From Rhodomicrobium sp. (lineage in GTDB: Bacteria; Pseudomonadota; Alphaproteobacteria; Rhizobiales; HXMU1428-3): a DNA stretch of 64,000 nt. Below are positions 42,679-52,651 of this stretch, piece after piece; positions within the stretch are counted from its first letter, which is position 1, and each line of letters starts with the position of its first letter. Below the pieces are notes generated by a model. It saw only the letters and a list, made by a program, of their open reading frames with translations, did not search any database and was not told the origin of the DNA. A program made the translations under genes and the position numbers. Location: the NCBI GenBank assembly GCA_021604665.1, contig BQJK01000001.1, positions 248,001 to 312,000 of the forward strand, given 5' to 3'.

Positions 42679-44457
42679 CTAAAACGACCAGAATAGCATG
42701 ATAGCCGGTACTGCAACCACAACGATCAATATCTCAAGCGGTAAGCCCATGCGCCAATAATCACCAAATTTATAGCCGCCAGGACCCATAATCAGCGTGT
42801 TATTTTTATGCCCAATTGGGGTGAGAAAGGCGCAGCTTGCCGCCACCGCCACCGCCATCAAGAAAGGGTCAGCGCTAACATCAAGCCGGTTGGCAAGCTC
42901 GACAGCAATTGGCGCGGCAATCACCGCAGTTGCGGTGTTATTCAGCACATCAGAAAGCGTCATTGTCACCACCATCAATAAGGTCAGCACCACCCAGGGT
43001 GCCGCCCCTTGGGTGACGCTTAAAATCCAATTGGCGATAAGCCCGGTACCGCCAGAGGCCTCAAGCGCAGCGCCGACCGGTATGAGTGAGCCGAGCAACA
43101 CAATCACCGGCCATTCAACTGAATCGTAAATACGCTTCACCGAAACAATATTAAACAGCACATAAAATATTGCCGTTAAACCAAGCGCAAATGGCAAATA
43201 TAAAATTCCAAAGCTGGCCATTAAAATAGCCACGGCAAACAAGCCAACTGCAAGCAAGGCTTTATCCCGCTTGATCACCTGTAAACCCCGCTCAGCAAGC
43301 GGCAAACCGCCCAGCCAGCTGGCAATTTCAGGTAAGCGCTCAGTTGGTCCATAAAGCAAAAGAATATCACCAGCGCGAATATCAGTTCGCCGCACCCGCT
43401 CTTGTATTTTCTGCCCTTGCCGTGAAATCCCCATCAGCGTGACATTGTGCCGATAAAGCAATCTGAGATTTAACGCAGAGCGCCCCTCTATCCGCGCGCC
43501 CACAGGTACAACAACTTCCATAAAGCTGGTATCTTCAGAAACAAGCGCACCTTCAAGTTTTTCAGAGCCAACATAATCAACACCGATAGAACCGGATAAA
43601 TCTTCCAGAGCTTTCGGGTTGGCCTCAACAGCCAGAATGTCGCCAGCTTCAATGATTTGCCAATCAGGCTGGCCCGGCAAACGGTTGCCCCGGCGCACAA
43701 CACCGAGAACCTGAACATCAGCATTTTCATTGAGTTCTTTAACATCCCGTAGCCGCTTACCAATGAGCGGCGATTCTTCCGTCACCCTCACCTCAGCCAC
43801 ATAGTCATCAAGCTTGAACAGCTCTTGCGGCTGGTTCTGCTCCATCCGCGCACGTGGCAGTAAGCGCCACCCAATAAGCGCAACAAACAAAACGCCCACC
43901 AGCGCCAGGACTAGCCCAACAGGGGCAAAATCAAACATCTCATAGGGTGCGCCAAGCGCCTTTTCGCGGTAACTGGCGATGATGATATTTGGCGGCGTAC
44001 CAATCAGCGTGACAAGACCACCAAGAATAGAGGCAAAGGAAAGCGGCATAAGCGTCAGGGCAGGGGAGCGCTTGGCTTTCTCAGCCGCCTGTAAATCCAC
44101 CGGCATCAACAGGGCCAGCGCGCCAACATTATTCATCACAGCAGATAGCGCTGCCGCCAGACCGGCCATAATGCCAATATGAGCCGAAAGCTTGCGGCTA
44201 CTATCAATCATGAAGCGAGCAAGTAATTCAATGGCGCCGGAGTTTGAAAGGCCCTTGGACACAATAAGCACCAGCGCAATAATAATAACAGCCGGGTGCC
44301 CAAAACCAGTAAAGGCTGTTTCCTGCGGCACAACCCCAATGACAACGCCGCCAATTAGCGCTGCGAAAGCCACAAGATCATAGCGGAAACGACCCCAGAT
44401 CAGTAACACAAACACAAAGCCCAGAAGGCCGAAAAGCAGCATCTGTTCAGTTGTCAT
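42679..44457 (-). CDS. SLC13/DASS-type transporter with two RCK_C domains
   Basis: A 592-aa permease with about 11 membrane segments in two halves and a central cytoplasmic insert (about 205-385) that contains two TrkA-C (RCK_C) domains: EVRVTEESPLIGKRLRDVKEL and VVPVGARIEGRSALNLRLLYRHNVTLMGISR. Hairpin-tip motifs typical of the divalent anion/Na+ symporter fold are seen (NNVGALALLMPVDL, LIGTPPNIIIASY, LNNTATAVIAAPIA). Substrates in this subgroup range from dicarboxylates to sulfate; not decidable here. A hairpin CCTCTCCC/GGGAGAGG (42616-42645) lies downstream, without a T tract. Confidence 0.88.
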   Translation of the reverse strand: MTTEQMLLFGLLGFVFVLLIWGRFRYDLVAFAALIGGVVIGVVPQETAFTGFGHPAVIIIALVLIVSKGLSNSGAIELLARFMIDSSRKLSAHIGIMAGLAAALSAVMNNVGALALLMPVDLQAAEKAKRSPALTLMPLSFASILGGLVTLIGTPPNIIIASYREKALGAPYEMFDFAPVGLVLALVGVLFVALIGWRLLPRARMEQNQPQELFKLDDYVAEVRVTEESPLIGKRLRDVKELNENADVQVLGVVRRGNRLPGQPDWQIIEAGDILAVEANPKALEDLSGSIGVDYVGSEKLEGALVSEDTSFMEVVVPVGARIEGRSALNLRLLYRHNVTLMGISRQGQKIQERVRRTDIRAGDILLLYGPTERLPEIASWLGGLPLAERGLQVIKRDKALLAVGLFAVAILMASFGILYLPFALGLTAIFYVLFNIVSVKRIYDSVEWPVIVLLGSLIPVGAALEASGGTGLIANWILSVTQGAAPWVVLTLLMVVTMTLSDVLNNTATAVIAAPIAVELANRLDVSADPFLMAVAVAASCAFLTPIGHKNNTLIMGPGGYKFGDYWRMGLPLEILIVVVAVPAIMLFWSF

Positions 44458-44780
44458 AAAAACCCCGTCTCATATTCCCGTTTACTCAACCCGCCACAAG
44501 GCCATAGCCCCAAGCGAACCGAGGGAATGTAACACAGCCAATTCAAACTGAATAGAAATCTGTCTTCATCAGCGGATAGATTACGGCCTTAAAGGTTGGC
44601 AGGCACCGCCAGTAAGCACAATGCAACCGCTGGTGGTTTTAGAGGGGCAAAGCAACAAAAAGCCCGGCTGCTAACAGCCGGGCTTAGATAGGTACTTGAA
44701 ACTAAGTAATGAACTAAGCAAATCAGAGACGGTCTGCGCGCCGCCAAATCAAACAGCGGCCAGATAAAATAGCTATAAAA
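44458..44780. other. Intergenic region between secA and the SLC13 gene
   Basis: The 323-bp gap contains the secA terminator (44650-44685). No other gene or signal was recognised. Confidence 0.5.
44650..44685 (-). terminator. Rho-independent terminator of secA
   Basis: On the minus strand AAGCCCGGCTG-TTAG-CAGCCGGGCTT, an 11-bp perfect stem, is followed by TTTTGTTGCTTT. It lies about 95 bases past the secA stop. Confidence 0.9.
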
Positions 44781-47513
44781 CTATCCTAACGCGCCATGAC
44801 ACTGCTTGTACTTCTTGCCAGAGCCGCAAGGGCATTTCTGGTTGCGGGCAACTTTGCCCCAGGTTGAAGGGTCGTTCGGATCAATCTCAGTGGCAGATTG
44901 CCTGTGCCGCACAGGAGACACCGCAACGCCCCCCTCTTCAGGATGAAATTCATCTTCACCAGTATAAGGATCAACGTGATGAGCTTCCATCTCTGGCAGT
45001 TCTGCATCGTCCAGTGATGGCAGATCATCTCCCATGGATAATTCCACATGGGCTAACTGGCCCGTTACTGCTTCACGCAGCTGTGCCAACATGGCTTCAA
45101 ACAAGGTGAAGCTTTCAGTTTGATATTCATTCAGCGGGTCACGCTGGCCATAGCCGCGCAGGCCAACAACCTGGCGCAAATGCTCAAGCGTTACCAGATG
45201 ATCGCGCCATAAATGGTCAAGTGTTTGCAGGAGAACAGACTTTTCAACCTGCCGCATAATGTCTGGGCCAAACTCAGCGGCCTTTTTAGCCGCATGCTTA
45301 TTGGTTGCATCCCTCAGACGTTTAAGAATTTCTTCATCCGCGATGCCTTCTTCAGCGGCCCAGTCTTTAATCGGCGGTGTAATATTAAAGATGTTTTGTA
45401 CATCTTCACTCAAGCCATCAATATTCCACTGTTCGGCATAAGCATTTTGCGGAATATGGCGCTCAACCAACTCTTCCACCATCTGATGACGCAGATCAAC
45501 AACGGTTTCAGTAACTTCCTCATCGCGCATCAATTCAATCCGCTGATCGAATATGACCTTGCGCTGTTCATTCATTACGTTATCAAATTTTAGAAGGTTT
45601 TTACGGATGTCGTAGTTATGAGCTTCAACCTTCTTCTGCGCCTTCTCAAGTGCTTTATTGATCCAGGGGTGAATGATCGCCTCGCCTTTTTCAAGGCCAA
45701 GTTTTTGCAGAACACCATCCATACGGTCAGAACCAAAGATCCGCATTAGATCATCATCTAGCGAGAGGAAGAACTTGGAATACCCCGGATCACCCTGGCG
45801 CCCGGAGCGGCCTCTTAGCTGATTATCAATCCGGCGACTTTCATGGCGCTCGGTACCAACAACATAAAGCCCGCCAGCTTCAAGCGCTTTCTGCTTCTTA
45901 GCCTCAATATCGGCTTTAATCGCAGCTTCTTTTTTCTCGCGTTCAGGCCCCTCAGAAACATCAGCAAGTTCAGCTTCAACTCGCATATCAAAGTTGCCAC
46001 CGAGCTGAATGTCTGTACCACGGCCAGCCATATTCGTTGCAATGGTTACAGAGCCAGGGCAACCAGCATCAGCCACAATCATCGCCTCCCGCTCATGGTG
46101 CCGGGCATTCAGCACTTCATGCGTGACTTTCTGCTTTTTAAGCATCTCTGAAAGCAATTCAGATTTTTCAATTGAGGTGGTGCCAACAAGCACAGGCTGC
46201 TGACGCTCCCGGCAGTCTTTAATCAGCTCAATAATTGCGAGAAATTTCTCTTCAGCGGAGCGGTAAACTTCATCATCTTCATCAACCCGGGCCACTTGTT
46301 TATTGGTTGGCACATCAACAACTTCGAGGCCGTAAATATCAATAAATTCTTCTGCCTCTGTTTGCGCAGTACCAGTCATGCCGGCAAGCTTTTCATAAAG
46401 ACGGAAATAGTTCTGGAAGGTAATGGAAGCCAAGGTCTGGTTTTCAGGTTGGATATCAGCGCCTTCTTTAGCTTCAAGCGCCTGGTGCAAGCCATCAGAG
46501 TAGCGGCGCCCATCCATCATCCGGCCGGTAAACTCATCAATAATGATCACTTGACGGTTCTTAACAATATAGTCCCGGTCTTTCAGGAATAATTTGTGAG
46601 CCCGCAGCGCATTATTCATATGATGAACAAGACTAACATTCTCAACATCATAAAGCCCGCCAGTTTCCAGCAATCCAGCGGCGCGCAACAGCTCCTCAGC
46701 CGCTTCATTGCCCTCATCTGTCAGGGTAACAGCCTTGGCCTTTTCATCAATCTCATAATGATCATCACTCAGCTGCGGCACCAGCTTATCGACAGCAGTG
46801 TAAAGCTCTGAGCGGTCCTCAACCGGGCCGGAAATGATCAGCGGTGTTCTGGCTTCGTCAATCAGAATGCTATCGACCTCATCGACAATCGCATAATAAT
46901 GACCACGTTGAACCATTTCACCGAGGTCATATTTCATATTATCGCGAAGATAATCAAAACCGAACTCGTTATTGGTGCCATAAGTAACATCAGCAGCATA
47001 AGCCGCGCGGCGGTCATCATCATCCATATCATTGGTGATGGTCCCAACTTTCAACCCAAGAAAACGATAAACCTGGCCCATCCATTCCGCGTCACGCTCT
47101 GCCAGATAATCATTCACTGTCACCACATGCACACCGCGCCCGGCGATGGCATTCAAATAAACAGGTAAGGTCGCAACCAGCGTTTTACCTTCACCTGTGC
47201 GCATTTCAGAAATTTTGCCATCATGCTGCACCATGCCGCCAATCAGCTGCACATCATAATGGCGCTGACCTAGCGATCGTTTTGCAGCCTCTCGAACCGT
47301 TGCAAAGGCCGGCACCAGAAGATCATCAAGTGATTTACCCTCAAGCGCCTCTTTGCGAAACTGCTCAGTACGGGCGCGCAGCTCATCATCAGAAAGGGCG
47401 GCAAGCTCTGGCTCAAGCGCGTTTATCGCCTCAACCCGGCCTTGATAAGCCTTAATCTGCCGTTCATTCGACGTCCCAAAAAATCTTGCACCAAGTGCTG
47501 CTAAAGAAACCAT
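44781..47513 (-). CDS. secA: Preprotein translocase ATPase SecA
   Basis: SecA drives preproteins through SecYEG by ATP hydrolysis. The 910-aa product has Walker [20 protein letters not shown], the DEAD-type [19 protein letters not shown], motifs [15 protein letters not shown] and [30 protein letters not shown], and ends with the zinc-binding SEC-C motif [14 protein letters not shown] that contacts SecB and ribosomes. A full-length alphaproteobacterial SecA. It is divergent from the parvulin gene, as in other Rhizobiales. Confidence 0.98.
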   Translation of the reverse strand: MVSLAALGARFFGTSNERQIKAYQGRVEAINALEPELAALSDDELRARTEQFRKEALEGKSLDDLLVPAFATVREAAKRSLGQRHYDVQLIGGMVQHDGKISEMRTGEGKTLVATLPVYLNAIAGRGVHVVTVNDYLAERDAEWMGQVYRFLGLKVGTITNDMDDDDRRAAYAADVTYGTNNEFGFDYLRDNMKYDLGEMVQRGHYYAIVDEVDSILIDEARTPLIISGPVEDRSELYTAVDKLVPQLSDDHYEIDEKAKAVTLTDEGNEAAEELLRAAGLLETGGLYDVENVSLVHHMNNALRAHKLFLKDRDYIVKNRQVIIIDEFTGRMMDGRRYSDGLHQALEAKEGADIQPENQTLASITFQNYFRLYEKLAGMTGTAQTEAEEFIDIYGLEVVDVPTNKQVARVDEDDEVYRSAEEKFLAIIELIKDCRERQQPVLVGTTSIEKSELLSEMLKKQKVTHEVLNARHHEREAMIVADAGCPGSVTIATNMAGRGTDIQLGGNFDMRVEAELADVSEGPEREKKEAAIKADIEAKKQKALEAGGLYVVGTERHESRRIDNQLRGRSGRQGDPGYSKFFLSLDDDLMRIFGSDRMDGVLQKLGLEKGEAIIHPWINKALEKAQKKVEAHNYDIRKNLLKFDNVMNEQRKVIFDQRIELMRDEEVTETVVDLRHQMVEELVERHIPQNAYAEQWNIDGLSEDVQNIFNITPPIKDWAAEEGIADEEILKRLRDATNKHAAKKAAEFGPDIMRQVEKSVLLQTLDHLWRDHLVTLEHLRQVVGLRGYGQRDPLNEYQTESFTLFEAMLAQLREAVTGQLAHVELSMGDDLPSLDDAELPEMEAHHVDPYTGEDEFHPEEGGVAVSPVRHRQSATEIDPNDPSTWGKVARNQKCPCGSGKKYKQCHGALG

Positions 47514-48003
47514 TCTATGGAGCCTAACCTGAATATGTCGGGGCGCGATGATGTTGCGGCCACCGGAGAGTGAATCTTGTCATATGATGCCTTGAGATGT
47601 GCTTTGAGTTCTAAAAGTCTCTGCCCGGAAGACGGCAACAGGGGAAGGGAACACAACTGGCAAAACAAAGCGCATGAGTAACACCAAATTTACGTCAATT
47701 CAATGAATGACAATGACTTGCCGCCCGTCCGGCAACAACTCATGGGTGAGAGATAGAAACTGAGATAGAGAATGTCAATGATGAGAAAAGCCATAAGCCA
47801 TTCATCGCCAAAAATGACTATAACAATTTTATGTAATATAGAGCATGGTTCAAACTACCGTGATAGCGGTGGGTCTAAAGCTTGCGCCTGCCGCTTTAAT
47901 AACCTAATGAGGTCATAAAACGGTTTAAATAATCAATAAAGATCCCAAAAAAGACAAGATTAGCTGGATAAACGGCTGTAAATCAGAATTAAGGAAGCGA
48001 ATA
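47514..48003. promoter_or_regulatory. Divergent intergenic region secA / parvulin
   Basis: A 490-bp gap that must hold promoters in both directions. I see no ORF with a ribosome site and no strong palindrome. GGAAGCGAATA supplies the ribosome site of the parvulin gene. Confidence 0.4.
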
Positions 48004-48855
48004 GTGAAAATAATCCTCAAAAGCGTTGCTACTGGGCTGTTGGTACTTATGGCAGGTAGCGCCACTCTCCATGCTGAAGAAAAAAGCACGGCTGGTGATA
48101 ATATTGTGGCTAAAGTCGGTCCCTCTACCATCACAGAAGTCGATATGACCCGTGCCGAAACAGAAATGTTTAACCAGCTGGTTAATGTGCCAAAAAACGC
48201 ACGACGTAAAGTGCTGGTTGAATATCTGATAGAAACACAACTTCTGGCTGATGCGGCTAAAGAAGCTAAAATCTCAGAAACAGAAGATTTCAAAGCCCGC
48301 CAGGATTATTATCACCGCCGCGCGATGCGTGACACATACTTTGATCAGCAGGTTTTCAAATCTGTTTCAGAAGCAGATGTTAAAACCACATATGATGATG
48401 CAGCAAAAGAAGAAGAAGCCCATGTTCAGCATATCCTCGTGAAAGAAGAGGAAAAAGCGAAAGAGCTGGCGAAAAAGATTAAAGACGGCGGAGATTTCAA
48501 AGAACTTGCCAAAACAAACAGCATTGACCCAGGTTCAAAAGACAAAGGCGGCGACCTTGGCTTTATCCTGAAAACGCAGGTTGTTCCAACTTTTGCAAAA
48601 GCAGCTTTCGATCTTGAGAAAAAAGGTGATGTTTCAGATCCGGTACAATCTCAATTCGGTTGGCACATCATTCGCCTTGAAGAAAAAAGAAACCGTGCCC
48701 TTCCTCCTTACACAGAAGTGAAAGCACGGATTAAAGAAGTTCTATGGCAGAAGAAAGCTCAAGAGCTAATCGAAAATCTTCGCAAGAAATCCAAAATCGA
48801 GTTTGTTGACAAAGAACTTGAAAAGCCGCTTCAAGACCCAAGAGGCAGCAACTAG
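48004..48855 (+). CDS. Periplasmic parvulin-type peptidyl-prolyl isomerase
   Basis: A 283-aa protein with signal peptide (MKIILKSVATGLLVLMAGSATLHA) and SurA/PrsA-like plan: an N-terminal helical chaperone region (40-140) and a parvulin domain (about 140-235) with HVQHILVKEEEKAKELAKKIKDGGDFKELAKTNSIDPGSKDKGGDLGF, FAKAAFDLEKKGDVSDPVQSQFGWHIIRLEEKR. It catalyses prolyl isomerisation and assists folding of exported proteins, a logical partner of divergent secA. The start is GTG 48004 behind GGAAG. Confidence 0.92.
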   Translation: MKIILKSVATGLLVLMAGSATLHAEEKSTAGDNIVAKVGPSTITEVDMTRAETEMFNQLVNVPKNARRKVLVEYLIETQLLADAAKEAKISETEDFKARQDYYHRRAMRDTYFDQQVFKSVSEADVKTTYDDAAKEEEAHVQHILVKEEEKAKELAKKIKDGGDFKELAKTNSIDPGSKDKGGDLGFILKTQVVPTFAKAAFDLEKKGDVSDPVQSQFGWHIIRLEEKRNRALPPYTEVKARIKEVLWQKKAQELIENLRKKSKIEFVDKELEKPLQDPRGSN

Positions 48856-48942
48856 GTTCAGGCATTGCCTAGAACTGAAATCTACCAATTCTAACTTTGG
48901 CTAGGCGGCGGCAACGGCGCGCTAGGTAGAGATCTAACAGAG

Positions 48943-48974
48943 CGCCGCCCGGCACATAAGCTGGGCGGCGTTTT
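48943..48974 (+). terminator. Rho-independent terminator of the parvulin gene
   Basis: CGCCGCCC (48943-48950) pairs with GGGCGGCG (48963-48970), with a 12-nt loop, followed by TTTTAT. The rest of the 333-bp gap to argJ shows nothing further that I can name. Confidence 0.85.
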
Positions 48975-49188
48975 ATATTGAGGCGACAAAAACCTCTCTC
49001 GCTCCATGTCTTGCGGCAATCAACTTCACTGTGGTCTTAGTTTTTGTTGCTGCCCCCTTCATTGCAGTTTATGTAACTCTGCACAAAGCAAGCATCAGGC
49101 ATTCAGTTAAACTGATGCCAAAAACACTAATGTCAAAGACACTTATGCCAGAGACACCGTAGCCAGAACACTGCAGCTAGAGATAAAG

Positions 49189-50418
49189 ATGAAAAAATCA
49201 CCCTTCGCCCCAAAGCGCGCCGCCAAGATGCCTCCGATCAACGGAGTTGAGTTAGCCGTCACAGAAGCCGGTATAAAATATAAATTGCGGACAGATCTGC
49301 TGCTGGCCAAATTCACGCCAGATACAGTGGTGGCTGGGTGCCTGACAAAATCTAAAACCGCATCCGGCGCGGTGGAATGGTGCCGAAACAATCTTAAGTC
49401 AGGCAAGCAAGCGCGGGCGCTCATTGTTAACTCAGGTAATGCCAATGCCTTCACAGGGGCGGCCGGTGAAAAATCTGTCGTGAACATAGGGGCGACAGTG
49501 GCCACCACACTCGGCTGCGAGCCTGGTGAGGTTTATCAATCCTCAACCGGTGTTATAGGGGAGCCATTGCCGGTTAAGGAAGTGCTGGGCGGAATTGAAA
49601 CCTGCGCCGGGCAGATGGGCGAGGGCACATATCAAACTGCTGCAAATGCCATCATGACAACAGACACCTTCCCTAAATTCACCAGCCGCAACTGCCAGAT
49701 TGAGGGGGAAACTATAACTCTGAATGGCATCGCCAAAGGCTCCGGCATGATCGCCCCGGATATGGCAACCATGCTTGCCTATCTCTTTACAGATATGCCC
49801 ATAAGCCAACCAATATTACAGAAGCTGGTTTCAAAGGCTGTTGAGGCAAGCTTCAATTCCATCACCGTAGATAGCGATACCTCCACCAGCGATACGGTGC
49901 TGGTGTTTGCAACAGGGAAGGCCGCAATCTCACCGGTGGTAGATGAAAAAGATGTTCGCCTCCGCCCGTTTAAATCCATGTTGAACCGGGTGATGAAAGA
50001 GCTGGCATTGCTCATCGTGAAAGATGGAGAGGGGATTTCTAAATTTGTAACCATTCGCGTTAAGGGCGCAAAAGGCAAACGGGCGGCCAAGCGCATTGCG
50101 CTCTCTATCGCCAATTCACCCTTAGTCAAAACGGCCATTGCAGGGGAAGATCCAAATTGGGGGCGCATTGTTATGGCTGTCGGCAAGGCAGGTGAGGCAG
50201 CTGACAGAGACCTCCTGAATATCTGGATGGGAGGGCATCTGGTGACCCAGAATGGTGGCCGCGTGCCTGACTATAATGAAGCACCGATCGCTGAGCATAT
50301 GAAGGGCGAGACTATTATCATTGAGGTTGATATTGGCCTTGGCCGGGGCAAAGCGGAGGTCTGGACCTGCGACCTCACACATGAATATATCTCTATTAAC
50401 GCAGATTACCGCAGTTAA
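49189..50418 (+). CDS. argJ: Bifunctional ornithine acetyltransferase / N-acetylglutamate synthase
   Basis: ArgJ recycles the acetyl group from N-acetylornithine to glutamate in cyclic arginine synthesis. The 409-aa precursor cleaves itself before the Thr of APDMATMLAY; the adjoining GIAKGSGM block is present. Further motifs are ALIVNSGNANAFTG, STGVIGEPLP, SFNSITVDSDTSTSDTVL and the C-terminal GEDPNWGRIVMAVG, CDLTHEYISINADYRS. Standard length. The order parvulin-argJ-mutT is conserved in Rhizobiales. Confidence 0.97.
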   Translation: MKKSPFAPKRAAKMPPINGVELAVTEAGIKYKLRTDLLLAKFTPDTVVAGCLTKSKTASGAVEWCRNNLKSGKQARALIVNSGNANAFTGAAGEKSVVNIGATVATTLGCEPGEVYQSSTGVIGEPLPVKEVLGGIETCAGQMGEGTYQTAANAIMTTDTFPKFTSRNCQIEGETITLNGIAKGSGMIAPDMATMLAYLFTDMPISQPILQKLVSKAVEASFNSITVDSDTSTSDTVLVFATGKAAISPVVDEKDVRLRPFKSMLNRVMKELALLIVKDGEGISKFVTIRVKGAKGKRAAKRIALSIANSPLVKTAIAGEDPNWGRIVMAVGKAGEAADRDLLNIWMGGHLVTQNGGRVPDYNEAPIAEHMKGETIIIEVDIGLGRGKAEVWTCDLTHEYISINADYRS

Positions 50419-50502
50419 TCAGAGATTTAGTTTTTGTTTACCAGCAAAGTCATTAGCTCCGCAGAATTTGGGCGAAAAATGCAATGATCGAGACAAAATA
50501 GA

Positions 50503-50916
50503 ATGACAGAAACAGGTGTTAAAATCTTATATGTCGTTGCCTGTGCGCTTGTGGATAGCGAGGGGCGCATTCTCATTTGTCAGCGCCCAGAAGGCCGCCA
50601 AATGGCTGGTTTATGGGAATTTCCTGGCGGTAAGATTGAAACAGGTGAACGACCTGAACAGGCATTGATACGTGAGCTGAATGAAGAGCTCGGCATAGAT
50701 ACAAGTGAAAATTGTTTAGCGCCCTTCACATTTGCCAGCCATGCTTATGAAAAATTTCACCTTCTTATGCCACTCTATATCTGCCGTAAATGGCAAGGGA
50801 CAATAACTGGATGCGAGGGGCAGGCAACCCGGTGGGTCAGGGCAAACGCCTTAAAAGACTACCCAATGCCCCCGGCAGATATCCCGCTAATAGCGATGCT
50901 GCGTGACTTTTTATAA
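50503..50916 (+). CDS. mutT: 8-oxo-dGTP diphosphatase MutT
   Basis: A 137-aa Nudix hydrolase with a complete Nudix box, GGKIETGERPEQALIRELNEELGI (G-x5-E-x7-REUxEExGU). MutT removes oxidised dGTP from the nucleotide pool. Further family features are LICQRPEGRQMAGLWEFPGGK before the box and the C-terminal PADIPLIAML. It lies 85 bases after argJ on the same strand. Confidence 0.93.
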   Translation: MTETGVKILYVVACALVDSEGRILICQRPEGRQMAGLWEFPGGKIETGERPEQALIRELNEELGIDTSENCLAPFTFASHAYEKFHLLMPLYICRKWQGTITGCEGQATRWVRANALKDYPMPPADIPLIAMLRDFL

Positions 50917-50941
50917 TGGCTTGATTAGGTGAGAGTAGAGT

Positions 50942-51121
50942 ATGACCAACAAAATCTCAGTTTTGAATATGATCAAGAAATTCCTGAAAGATGATAAAGG
51001 CGCCACCTCAATCGAATATGCCATTATCGGCTCATTGTTAAGTGTGGTTATTGTCGGCACCATGCCAAGCCTGAGCGCCACTGTTAAAGGCCTATTCACA
51101 GCTATTGCGGAGCAGTTTTAA
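50942..51121 (+). CDS. Flp/Fap-type pilin (orphan)
   Basis: A 59-codon gene 26 bases after mutT with ribosome-site purines (GGTGAGAGTAGAGT). The peptide has a basic leader, the prepilin-peptidase cleavage context DDKGATSIEYAIIG (cut after Gly, Glu at +5, then Tyr) and one hydrophobic helix. This is the classical Flp pilin of tight-adherence pili. No tad/cpa genes are in the window, so its secretion machinery must be elsewhere. Confidence 0.88.
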   Translation: MTNKISVLNMIKKFLKDDKGATSIEYAIIGSLLSVVIVGTMPSLSATVKGLFTAIAEQF

Positions 51122-51132
51122 AGAGGCTTACC

Positions 51133-52035
51133 TCACTTTCCCTCCGGACTGTCTCCAAATATCTGCGTTAAGCTTACCTTGCCGCTACCTGGCGCTAAAG
51201 GCTTTTGCTGGTCAGGGTGCGGCGCCCAGCCGATTAGGTAGATAAACTCAAAACTGGCCGTAATCCGTCCATCTTCATCGCCAAAATGCTGCTGGTAAAG
51301 CTCTTCAACCCGTTTGAAAAAACGACGAGAAACTGGTTGCCGCCGCCGCCCCTCCAGCATATTGCCAGCCCCCATAGCCCGCAGCTCTTTCATCAATTTA
51401 TCAACAGAGCTATAGCGTACCCGCCTGATCTCTCGATCCGTCACCGGCAGGGCAAACCCGGCCCGCTGTAGCAAATCACCAAAGTCCCGCACATCTGCAA
51501 AGGGGGCAACCCGTGGGCTAACACCACCATAAATTTCATCTTCAGCCATCATCAGTGCCTGGCGCAATTCTGTTAGTGTTTCCCCGCCAAGGGTCACTGC
51601 GATCAATGCCCCATCTGGCTTAAGCCCCCGGCGCATCTGCACCAGCGCGCCCGGCAGGTCATTCACCCATTGCAGGGAAAGGGCAGAGATGATGAGATCA
51701 AATTGCTCACCGGCAAATGGGAAAAACTCTTCATCCGCCTTGATAAACAGCCCCGGAAGTAGCTGGAGAAGAGAGGGGCTGGATAAAGCATGATCAGCAG
51801 AGATCACCTCACCAATCGTATCCAGCTTTGAAATTTCTTGGCTGACTAAACCTGTATGGCAGCCATAATCCAGCACCAAAGGAAAATCGCGTTTAATCAA
51901 GCTTAGCCTGTAGGACACATCTTCAGCCACATCTCGCAACAGAAAATCCACATCCCTGCAATTTGGCCGTGAGAGAGCCTTAGCACGGCGCGCTTTTAGT
52001 AGAGCGCGGTCAAATATTAGCGGAGTGTCGGACAT
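51133..52035 (-). CDS. BioC/NDUFAF5-type SAM-dependent methyltransferase-fold protein
   Basis: A 300-aa protein. The SAM motif is LVLDYGCHTGLVSQEIS (a variant of GxGxG), then FDLIISALSLQWVNDLPGALVQMRRGLKPDGALIAVTLGGETLTELRQAL. The C-terminal pattern ELRAMGAGNMLEGRR, YQQHFGDEDGRITASFEFIYLIGWAPHPDQQKPLAPGSGKVSL is that of bacterial homologues of NDUFAF5, a complex I assembly factor that hydroxylates an Arg. BioC, which starts biotin synthesis by methylating malonyl-ACP, is a close relative with similar central motifs. No bioC is seen in the biotin locus, but the C terminus favours NDUFAF5. ATG 52035 is preferred over an upstream start at 52083. Confidence 0.8.
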   Translation of the reverse strand: MSDTPLIFDRALLKARRAKALSRPNCRDVDFLLRDVAEDVSYRLSLIKRDFPLVLDYGCHTGLVSQEISKLDTIGEVISADHALSSPSLLQLLPGLFIKADEEFFPFAGEQFDLIISALSLQWVNDLPGALVQMRRGLKPDGALIAVTLGGETLTELRQALMMAEDEIYGGVSPRVAPFADVRDFGDLLQRAGFALPVTDREIRRVRYSSVDKLMKELRAMGAGNMLEGRRRQPVSRRFFKRVEELYQQHFGDEDGRITASFEFIYLIGWAPHPDQQKPLAPGSGKVSLTQIFGDSPEGK

Positions 52036-52275
52036 ACTGTTGGATAAAAACCTGTGTGGGTTCAAGCTGGGTGAGCTGATCATTGATCGAGCTGAGGACC
52101 GCTACCCTGGATGCCTAAAAAAGGGGGGCCATCAGCAAGTGCAAAATGTTTTTACAAAAGCTTAACGCTCTGTTTACCAAAAATTAAGCATAAGGGCACA
52201 CATAATAATCGCATCTTTAAAAGGAAAACGGCCCAATCTGTACTGGCGTTAATTATGAGCCCGGAGCACGGTTTA

Positions 52276-52551
52276 ATGGCAATCATTATAGAGTTTCCTC
52301 TAAACAAGGTGGATATGGCGGCGGCGAGCCCCGATCCAGAGAGACATAACGCGCTTAAATCTCCCGGTACAGCACGAGACATCAGCAAAAGCGCGACCAT
52401 TCATATTTTTAATGGAATCCGTATTGAGCGCACGGCCCGCCACCATAGAGCAATAGAGCGGCCATATTCTCTTCAAACATCACCTGTGCAGCAATCCCCC
52501 ATAAAAGCACCCCCAAACCGGGGCCCTAAACTGAATAACCGACAGCGTTGA
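52276..52551 (+). CDS. Small hypothetical protein, doubtful
   Basis: A 91-codon frame starting MAIIIEFPLNKVDMAAA, with GGAG about 9 bases upstream. The N-terminal strand is plausible, but the C-terminal half is basic, Pro-rich and of low complexity. The frame is open to 52111 with an unconvincing upstream part. No family is recognised. It sits divergent from the methyltransferase gene; it may be non-coding. Confidence 0.35.
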   Translation: MAIIIEFPLNKVDMAAASPDPERHNALKSPGTARDISKSATIHIFNGIRIERTARHHRAIERPYSLQTSPVQQSPIKAPPNRGPKLNNRQR

Positions 52552-52651
52552 ACAACAGAAGTAACAATAGACCTGAGAATCAGACAATAACTAAGGTTGC
52601 CACTTCAACTAAGGTTGTCACTTAAACAGCCAGCATAGAAAGCCGCACTCA

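Noticed and set aside
50942..51121. Minus-strand frame 50911-51099 opposite the pilin
   Set aside because: The plus strand encodes a clear Flp pilin with a ribosome site; the opposite frame is its shadow.
51133..52035. BioC of the biotin pathway
   Set aside because: Central motifs are BioC-like, but the conserved C-terminal block is that of NDUFAF5-type proteins and the gene is 40 kb from the biotin locus; kept only as an alternative.
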